A program made the translations under genes and the position numbers. DNA of 64,000 bases from contig NZ_CP048878.1 in the NCBI RefSeq assembly GCF_011009015.1, positions 1,353,501-1,417,500 of the forward strand, given 5' to 3'. The stretch is from Spartinivicinus ruber. GTDB lineage: Bacteria; Pseudomonadota; Gammaproteobacteria; Pseudomonadales; Zooshikellaceae. This document shows positions 57,819 through 64,000 of this stretch, piece by piece (within the stretch, counting starts at the first letter, position 1; every line of letters starts with the position of its first letter). The notes under the pieces are model-generated. The model was not told where the DNA came from. It saw nothing but the letters and a program-made list of their open reading frames with translations, and did not search any database.

Positions 57819-59501
57819 TTAACTCGTTTGAGCATTTATTAACATTTCTTCTGCATAAGCGAGCGTTTGATCAGTAAGTTTAACGCCACCCAATAACCGG
57901 GCAATTTCAGATACTTTTCCTGCAGCGTTTAAGGTTTCGATTTGAGTATACGTTGCATTATTTTTTACGGCTTTTTTCACATTAAAGTGATGATGACCTT
58001 GGGATGCTACCTGCGGCAAATGAGTTACGCACAGCACTTGGCCTTGGTCTCCAATTTGCCGTAATAATGCGCCAACCACTTCAGCTGTGCCGCCACTAAT
58101 ACCCACATCAACTTCATCAAAAATTAATGTTGGCGTTGTGCTAGTTTGCGCAGTGGTCACCTGTATTGCCAAGCTAATGCGTGATAGCTCACCGCCAGAT
58201 GCTACTTTTTGAATGGGTCTTAAAGGTTGGCCAGGGTTAGCTGTTACTAGAAATTCAATATTGTCTAATCCTGAAGCTAAGGGTTTGCTGCTTGAGATTG
58301 CGTCAATTTTTACTTGAAACTGACCTTGAGGCATACCTAGTCGGTTTATTTCTGAGGTAACCGCTTTGCTAAGTTTAGCAGCAGCCAGTTGTCTTTTTTT
58401 AGATAGCTTTAGTGCCAGCTGAAAATATTCAGCTGCCAGCTTTTTAGTAATTGCTTTTAGTTCAGCAATTAACTCATCTGAAGCGGCTAAATGGCTTAAT
58501 TCGTCTTCCAGTTGTTGCTGAAAGGCGACAAGTTCTGTGGGATGAATACGGTGTTTTCGAGCAATATCATAAATGCAGCTCAGTCGATGCTCTATTTCCT
58601 GTAAGTGTTGTGGATCAGCCTGAGATTGCTGAATGACGTGCTGTAATGAAGACTCGGCCTCTTCAACTTGAATCTGGGCATTGATCAATAGTTGTTGTGC
58701 TTCTAGCAACTGGGGATTGTCAGTATTTAAACTGGAAAGCACTTGTAGTGAATGATTAAGTAATTGCAGTAAATTGGCTGATTCGCTTTCACTACAAATA
58801 TCTATCACTTGTTGGCAATTTTGCTGTAAAGAATCAATATTGCTTAACAGCTTTTGCTCTTTTTCTAAGGCTTCTACTTCTCCGTCGTGCAATTCAAGGG
58901 CGTTCAATTCACTGAGCTGATATTCAAGTAGTTGTTGTTTAGCTTGTTGCTCTTCAGATTGGCGGGTAATAATGTCAAGTTGCTGGGTTTTTCGTAGCCA
59001 TTTTCTATAGATAGTCACTAACTGTTGATAAAGGGGGGTAAGCTGGCCATAGTCATCCAGTAGTTGACGATGACAGTCTTTTTTCAATAAAGAGTGGTGT
59101 GCATGTTGACCATGAATTTCCAGTAATAAACCACCAATCTCTCGTAAGTCTTGTAATGGAGAGGGGCTGCCATTGATATAGCTGCGTGAGCGTCCTTCTC
59201 GGCTGATGACACGACGTAAAATACACTCATTACCACACTCACTTTCTAATTGCTTGGTTTTAAGCCAGGCTTGAGCTTCAAGGCAGTTACTCAGTTCAAA
59301 AGTGGCAAGAATTTCAGTTTTATCTGCACCACTTCGTACTATTGATGACTCTGCACGTTCTCCTAAAGCAAGGCTTAAGGCATCCAGCATAATGGACTTG
59401 CCAGCACCGGTTTCACCCGTAATTGCAGTCATGCCAGCAGGGATATCAAGTTCAAGCTGATCGACAATAGTAAAGTTCTTTATAACAAGCTGTGTCAGCA
59501 T
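57819..59501 (-). CDS. recN: DNA repair protein RecN
   Basis: 560 residues. Walker A 'GETGAGKSIMLDALSLALGE' (about residues 30-49), a coiled-coil middle, and C-terminal 'VASGGELSRISLAIQV' (ABC signature) followed by 'LIFDEVDVGISGG' (Walker B). An SMC-like protein acting at double-strand breaks. The intergenic region upstream may hold a LexA site: CTGTTTATTTGTACAGTATATAC near 59585 contains CTGT...ACAG words. Confidence 0.95.
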   Translation of the reverse strand: MLTQLVIKNFTIVDQLELDIPAGMTAITGETGAGKSIMLDALSLALGERAESSIVRSGADKTEILATFELSNCLEAQAWLKTKQLESECGNECILRRVISREGRSRSYINGSPSPLQDLREIGGLLLEIHGQHAHHSLLKKDCHRQLLDDYGQLTPLYQQLVTIYRKWLRKTQQLDIITRQSEEQQAKQQLLEYQLSELNALELHDGEVEALEKEQKLLSNIDSLQQNCQQVIDICSESESANLLQLLNHSLQVLSSLNTDNPQLLEAQQLLINAQIQVEEAESSLQHVIQQSQADPQHLQEIEHRLSCIYDIARKHRIHPTELVAFQQQLEDELSHLAASDELIAELKAITKKLAAEYFQLALKLSKKRQLAAAKLSKAVTSEINRLGMPQGQFQVKIDAISSSKPLASGLDNIEFLVTANPGQPLRPIQKVASGGELSRISLAIQVTTAQTSTTPTLIFDEVDVGISGGTAEVVGALLRQIGDQGQVLCVTHLPQVASQGHHHFNVKKAVKNNATYTQIETLNAAGKVSEIARLLGGVKLTDQTLAYAEEMLINAQTS

Positions 59502-59672
59502 ATAGCCCCCTCAAATGATAAAAATGGCTCACCTGGAAATGGCTTGAGCAGCTAAAAACCTTTTATCAAATCAAAAATTGTTAACTGTTTATTTGTACAG
59601 TATATACGTTTATGCAGGTGTATATGTCAAGAGAGTGGACTTATTTTTTAGTCTAAAAAAGACAGTCTTGTC

Positions 59673-59702
59673 TGGTTGAAAGCTTCACCTTTAACCCCAT
59701 AT
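59673..59702 (+). promoter_or_regulatory. Heat-shock (sigma-32) promoter of grpE
   Basis: TGGTTGAAA (59673-59681), 13 bases, CCCCATAT (59695-59702), a close match to the sigma-32 consensus. It lies 66 bases before the grpE start. Confidence 0.85.
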
Positions 59703-59768
59703 AGCACCAGTAAGAGACTTTAAGCCGCTAAAAACTCATACAAATGATTATTTTGAGGAGGACCGGGG

Positions 59769-60401
59769 ATGAGTGAAGAGAAGTCAGCATCAAATGAGCC
59801 AGAAAACAACACTAGCAATGAGCAAGTTGATCCCCTGTTAACTGAAGAGCTGGAAGCAAGCTCTGGCGAGGTAGGTGAGCAAGCGCAAGAAGGTGCTTCT
59901 GTGGAAGTATTGCAACAGCAGTTAGAGGCTGCATTAACTGAAACCGCGCAAGCAAAAGATCAGGTTATTCGTGCTCAAGCTGAGATGCAGAATATTCAGC
60001 GTCGAGCAAAGCAGGATGTAGAAAAAGCACATAAGTTTGCTTTAGATAAGTTTTCAAATGAACTTCTGCCAGTTGTTGATAGTTTAGAACGAGCGTTAGA
60101 AACAGCTGCTCCTGCGGCAGATGAAGAAGCTGTTAAAGCGATGCATGAGGGGATTGAGTTAACCCTTAAAATGTTCTTAGACGTGCTTAAGAAATTTAAT
60201 ATTGAGCAGCTTGATCCTGTGGGTGAGCCATTTGACCCTCAATATCATGAAGCAATGGCAATGCAAGAAAGCCAAGATGCTGAGCCTGGTACTGTGTTGG
60301 CGGCTATTCAAAAAGGCTATTTACTAAATGGTCGTTTGGTTCGCCCTGCGATGGTAGTTGTGGCTAAAGCCAGCGAAACAAAAATTGATGAAAAAGCTTG
60401 A
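59769..60401 (+). CDS. grpE: GrpE, nucleotide exchange factor
   Basis: 210 residues. The acidic N-terminus (about 1-45) is followed by a coiled coil and '[20 protein letters not shown]', then '[14 protein letters not shown]' and '[18 protein letters not shown]', the GrpE signature. It releases ADP from DnaK. GAGGAGG lies 7 bases before the ATG. Confidence 0.95.
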   Translation: MSEEKSASNEPENNTSNEQVDPLLTEELEASSGEVGEQAQEGASVEVLQQQLEAALTETAQAKDQVIRAQAEMQNIQRRAKQDVEKAHKFALDKFSNELLPVVDSLERALETAAPAADEEAVKAMHEGIELTLKMFLDVLKKFNIEQLDPVGEPFDPQYHEAMAMQESQDAEPGTVLAAIQKGYLLNGRLVRPAMVVVAKASETKIDEKA

Positions 60402-60550
60402 AATTAACTAAATAGCACACATATTCAAAAGCAAGATTTATAGGTTATCACTGGCAAAGTAACGATACCTGCAAACAGCGATAACTGAATTAAAGTTAGA
60501 GTATTTTATTTTCTCTGTTGGTTGAGTAGCAGAGAGGGGAGAGAGTTGAA

Positions 60551-62470
60551 ATGGGCAAAATTATTGGTATTGATTTAGGAACTACAAACTCTTGTGTTGC
60601 CATCATGGATGGTGACCCAAAAGTAATTGAAAACTCAGAAGGGGCGCGTACGACACCTTCTGTTATTGCATTTACTGATGAAGGGGAAACGTTAGTTGGT
60701 CAGCCTGCAAAGCGTCAGGCAGTTACTAATCCTAAAAATACCCTTTTTGCAATTAAGCGTTTGATTGGCCGCCGCTTTAAAGATGATGTGGTACAAAAAG
60801 ACATCAAGATGGTGCCTTATACAATTGTTGAGGCAGAAAATGGTGACGCTTGGGTTGAAGTAAAAGGTGATAAAAAAGCGCCACCGCAGATTTCTGCAGA
60901 AGTTTTGAAAAAAATGAAGAAAACGGCTGAAGACTACCTTGGTGAAAAGGTAACTGAAGCAGTTATTACTGTACCTGCTTATTTCAACGATTCTCAACGT
61001 CAAGCGACAAAAGACGCTGGTCGTATTGCAGGTTTGGATGTAAAACGGATTATTAACGAGCCGACAGCAGCAGCGCTAGCTTATGGTTTAGATAAGAAGC
61101 GTGGTGACTCCACAATTGCTGTTTATGATTTGGGTGGTGGTACATTTGACGTATCGATTATCGAAATTGCTGAGGTTGATGGTGAGCACCAGTTTGAAGT
61201 GTTATCTACTAATGGTGACACTTTCTTAGGTGGTGAAGATTTTGACTTACGCTTAATTGATTATTTGGCTGATGAGTTCAAGAAAGAGTCTGGAATTGAC
61301 CTGCACAACGATCCATTAGCGTTACAGCGGTTAAAAGAAGCAGCAGAAAAAGCAAAAATTGAGCTTTCATCCAGCCAGCAAACAGATGTTAACTTGCCTT
61401 ACATTACTGCTGATGCATCAGGGCCTAAGCACCTTAATGTAAAAGTAACGCGTGCTAAATTAGAGTCTTTAGTTGAAGATCTAGTTGAGCGTTCAATTGA
61501 GCCTTGCCGAATTGCGCTAAAAGACGCAGATATTGATATTTCAGATATCAATGAAGTTATTTTAGTCGGTGGTCAAACCAGGATGCCTCTGGTTCAGGAG
61601 AAAGTAAAAGCATTCTTTGGTAAAGAAGCGCGTAAAGATGTTAACCCTGATGAAGCCGTTGCTATTGGTGCTGCAATCCAAGCGGCTGTGCTAGCGGGTG
61701 ACGTTAAAGATGTATTGCTACTTGATGTAACACCATTAACTTTAGGTATTGAGACAATGGGTGGTGTAATGACCCCGCTTATTGAGAAAAACTCAACTAT
61801 CCCGACCAAAAAGTCTCAGGTGTTTTCAACAGCAGAAGACAATCAGACAGCAGTGACTATTCATGTTTGTCAGGGTGAGCGGAAGCGTGCGCAAGAAAAT
61901 AAATCGCTTGGTCGTTTTGATTTAAGTGACATTCCACCTGCGCCGCGTGGTGTGCCACAAGTTGAGGTGAGCTTTGATATTGATGCCAATGGTATTTTGC
62001 ATGTGTCTGCAAAAGACAAGGCTACCAACAAAGAGCAGTCTATAGTAATCAAAGCATCTAGCGGTTTGTCAGATGATGAAATCGATAAGATGGTACAGGA
62101 TGCTGAAGCCCATGCAGAAGAAGATCGCAAGTTTGAAGAGCTGATCGGCGTACGTAACACAGCAGACTCTATGATTCATGCGACTCGTAAAACCTTAGAC
62201 GAAGCAAAAGATAAGGTTACTGCTGATGAGAAGGAAAATATTGAAAAAGCCATTAGCGAGCTTGAAGAAGTTGTGAAGGGTGATGATAAGGAAGCCATTG
62301 AAGCAAAAACAAAAGCGTTAACAGATGCTTCTGCAAGTTTGGCGCAAAAACTGTATGCGGAACAAGCAGCTGAAGGACAGGCTCAACCACAAGGTGAAGC
62401 TGGTGAAGAGCAGAAGAAAGCTGAAGACGCTGTTGATGCAGAGTTTGAAGAAGTTAAAGATGACAAGTAA
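60551..62470 (+). CDS. dnaK: Chaperone DnaK (Hsp70)
   Basis: 639 residues. '[20 protein letters not shown]' (phosphate loop 1), '[20 protein letters not shown]', '[20 protein letters not shown]' and '[20 protein letters not shown]' are invariant Hsp70 motifs. The C-terminal acidic tail ends EFEEVKDDK. It works with GrpE and DnaJ, and the same operon order is usual. Confidence 0.98.
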   Translation: MGKIIGIDLGTTNSCVAIMDGDPKVIENSEGARTTPSVIAFTDEGETLVGQPAKRQAVTNPKNTLFAIKRLIGRRFKDDVVQKDIKMVPYTIVEAENGDAWVEVKGDKKAPPQISAEVLKKMKKTAEDYLGEKVTEAVITVPAYFNDSQRQATKDAGRIAGLDVKRIINEPTAAALAYGLDKKRGDSTIAVYDLGGGTFDVSIIEIAEVDGEHQFEVLSTNGDTFLGGEDFDLRLIDYLADEFKKESGIDLHNDPLALQRLKEAAEKAKIELSSSQQTDVNLPYITADASGPKHLNVKVTRAKLESLVEDLVERSIEPCRIALKDADIDISDINEVILVGGQTRMPLVQEKVKAFFGKEARKDVNPDEAVAIGAAIQAAVLAGDVKDVLLLDVTPLTLGIETMGGVMTPLIEKNSTIPTKKSQVFSTAEDNQTAVTIHVCQGERKRAQENKSLGRFDLSDIPPAPRGVPQVEVSFDIDANGILHVSAKDKATNKEQSIVIKASSGLSDDEIDKMVQDAEAHAEEDRKFEELIGVRNTADSMIHATRKTLDEAKDKVTADEKENIEKAISELEEVVKGDDKEAIEAKTKALTDASASLAQKLYAEQAAEGQAQPQGEAGEEQKKAEDAVDAEFEEVKDDK

Positions 62471-62506
62471 TTGCCTTTGGCATATTTGTTTTCAATAGCA
62501 GTCTGG

Positions 62507-62538
62507 ACAACGCGGGAGTAGCTTCCCGCGTTGTTGTT
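62507..62538 (+). terminator. Hairpin between dnaK and dnaJ
   Basis: ACAACGCGGGA and TCCCGCGTTGT pair over 11 bases, followed by TGTTT. It could attenuate dnaJ relative to dnaK. Confidence 0.7.
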
Positions 62539-62602
62539 TCTGTGATAAGGAGACTGCAAAGCATTACTATTAACCAGTGAATGAACTGGCAGGTTATTGT
62601 TT

Positions 62603-63754
62603 ATGGCCAAGCGTGATTATTATGAAGTGCTCGGAGTTGCTAAAGATGCCTCAGAGCAAGACCTAAAAAAAGCCTATCGCCGGATGGCGATGAAGTACCA
62701 TCCAGATCGTAATCCTGACGATAAGGATGCTGAAAATAAGTTCAAAGAGGTCAATGAAGCCTTTGAAATCTTATCTGATTCTCAAAAACGGGCTGCATAT
62801 GATCAATATGGCCATGCAGGTGTTGATCCCAGTCAGGGCGCCGGTGGGTTTGGTGGCTTCGGTGCTGCAGGAGCTGGCAGTTTCAGTGATATTTTTGGTG
62901 ATGTGTTTGGTGATATCTTTGGCGGCGGTGGTGGTGGCCGTAGCCAAAGTAGTGTTCAGCGCGGTGCTGACTTACGTTACTCCTTAGAATTAGAGCTGGA
63001 AGAAGCGGTTAAAGGGGTAAGCAAAAAAATTCGCATTCCTACTCAAGTAGAATGTGGTACGTGTGATGGATCAGGTGCGAAAAAAGGCTCTAAGCCTGAA
63101 AGTTGTACCACTTGTGGTGGTGTTGGCCAAGTAAGAATGCAGCAGGGTTTCTTCTCTGTGCAGCAAACCTGCCCTGCTTGTCATGGTAGTGGCAAAGTTA
63201 TCAAAGATCCGTGTCACTCCTGTCATGGCTCCGGACGAACCGAGGAATATAAAACACTGTCTGTTAAGGTTCCTGCGGGAGTTGATAGCGGTGATAGAAT
63301 TCGCCTAGCTGGTGAAGGGGAGGCGGGGTTTAATGGCGGGCCTCCAGGTGACCTTTATGTGCAAGTTTATGTCAAAGATCACCCTATTTTTCACCGAGAT
63401 GGCAAACATCTTTATTGTGAAGTACCAATTAGCATAATTGATGCGGCGCTTGGCGGTGAGTTAGAGGTGCCCACTTTAGATGGTCGAGTCAAACTGAAAG
63501 TGCCGGCTGAAACCCAAACTGGAAAATTATTCAGACTAAGAAATAAGGGGGTTACTCCCGTTCGAGGTGGTTCTCAAGGCGATTTACTGTGTCGAGTGGT
63601 AGTAGAAACACCAGTAAATCTCACAGTCAAACAGAAAGAATTGCTGAAAGAGCTTCAGGACTCCTTCGAAGCGGAAGGCCATCACCGGCAGTCGCCAAAA
63701 AAGACTTCGTGGTTTGAGAATGTCAAAAACTTCTTTGGTGATATGAAGGTTTAG
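62603..63754 (+). CDS. dnaJ: Chaperone DnaJ (Hsp40)
   Basis: The start is ATG 62603. 383 residues. The J domain has '[12 protein letters not shown]' with the HPD motif. A Gly/Phe-rich linker follows, then four CxxCxGxG zinc motifs ([32 protein letters not shown]), then the substrate-binding domain. It stimulates the DnaK ATPase. Confidence 0.97.
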   Translation: MAKRDYYEVLGVAKDASEQDLKKAYRRMAMKYHPDRNPDDKDAENKFKEVNEAFEILSDSQKRAAYDQYGHAGVDPSQGAGGFGGFGAAGAGSFSDIFGDVFGDIFGGGGGGRSQSSVQRGADLRYSLELELEEAVKGVSKKIRIPTQVECGTCDGSGAKKGSKPESCTTCGGVGQVRMQQGFFSVQQTCPACHGSGKVIKDPCHSCHGSGRTEEYKTLSVKVPAGVDSGDRIRLAGEGEAGFNGGPPGDLYVQVYVKDHPIFHRDGKHLYCEVPISIIDAALGGELEVPTLDGRVKLKVPAETQTGKLFRLRNKGVTPVRGGSQGDLLCRVVVETPVNLTVKQKELLKELQDSFEAEGHHRQSPKKTSWFENVKNFFGDMKV

Positions 63755-63765
63755 GGGGAGTAATT

Positions 63766-64000
63766 ATGACCCGAGTGGGGATAGTAGGTGTCTCTGGCCG
63801 GATGGGCAAAGCTCTGGTGGAGGCTTGCCAAAATGATCAACAAGTTGAACTTGGTCTGGCTGTACAAAGAGCGGGTAGTAGTTTAATTGGCGTTGATGTG
63901 GGGGAGCTGGCTGGTGTTGGTAAAGCTGGTCTGGTAGTGGTTGATAGTCTTGTTGAGCAAATTGATCAGGTGGATGTAGTGATTGACTTTACTCGCCCTG
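63766..64000 (+). CDS. dapB: Dihydrodipicolinate reductase, 3' end outside window
   Basis: 78 codons visible from ATG 63766 (GGGGGAG upstream). 'RVGIVGVSGRMGKALVEACQ' carries the GxxGxxG NADPH loop with the DapB-specific GVSGRMG, and 'LGLAVQRAGSSLIGVDVG' follows. Lysine/diaminopimelate biosynthesis. The gene continues past the window. Confidence 0.92.
   Translation, partial: MTRVGIVGVSGRMGKALVEACQNDQQVELGLAVQRAGSSLIGVDVGELAGVGKAGLVVVDSLVEQIDQVDVVIDFTRP

Noticed and set aside
59585-59610. LexA-type box upstream of recN
   Set aside because: CTGT and ACAG words are present with roughly suitable spacing, but the match is too loose to list as a separate site; recN genes are commonly LexA-controlled.

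Overview
The window comes from a gammaproteobacterium of moderate to low GC. The right end carries the conserved order ssrA, smpB, transporter, ratA-rnfH, bamE, fur, recN, grpE, dnaK, dnaJ, dapB, with gammaproteobacterial-type proteins. A marine Oceanospirillales-like host is my best guess, but the genus cannot be fixed from this sequence.

Layout: (1) 1-2100 is the tail end of a baseplate gene cluster from another prophage. (2) 2.1-5.3 kb holds a repeat copy, an unknown gene and three tandem small heat-shock genes; one is membrane-anchored and one is interrupted by an in-frame TAG. (3) 6.1-9.6 kb looks like integron gene cassettes without an integrase: a palindromic leader, a broken ORF, an attC-like site, then a three-gene ABC-3C-type conflict system. 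(4) 9.6-10.85 kb holds two inverted copies of an RRM protein gene. Between them lies a 26-bp copy of the tmRNA 3' end. (5) 10,206-53,479 is an approximately 43-kb island bounded by that 26-bp direct repeat and by the intact ssrA 3' end, so ssrA is the attachment site. (6) 53.45-64 kb is ordinary chromosome.

Inside the island, a prophage runs from the integrase (13.55 kb) to tail gene D (46.75 kb). It has a leftward lysogeny/early operon (integrase, double excisionase, CsrA-like, RdgC-like, LuxR-like), a double-HTH repressor, and a rightward early operon (replication O/P-like, Mor-like). A Q-type antiterminator is followed by its late promoter and terminator. Then come lysis genes, a cos-like site, an HK97-type head and a P2-type contractile tail in the order V W J I H FI FII E/E' T U X D. 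Accessory genes sit inside it: a pentapeptide-repeat pair, a secreted small protein, a voltage-gated K+ channel with its own promoter and terminator between V and W, and an initiator-type tRNA with its own promoter between X and D. Before the integrase lie a second, truncated integrase and a GNAT/PUA-like plus ASCH gene pair. After D comes a second cassette cluster (another K+ channel and a secreted/anchored protein, two attC sites). It is followed by a PAAR type VI effector with a small membrane protein, a LysR/cupin pair and a small HTH regulator.

The strongest leads are the cassette-borne ABC-3C system, the same palindromic leader heading two distant cassette clusters, two unrelated potassium channels in one island, and the phage-embedded initiator tRNA. 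All functions are read from sequence motifs by eye; no search was run.
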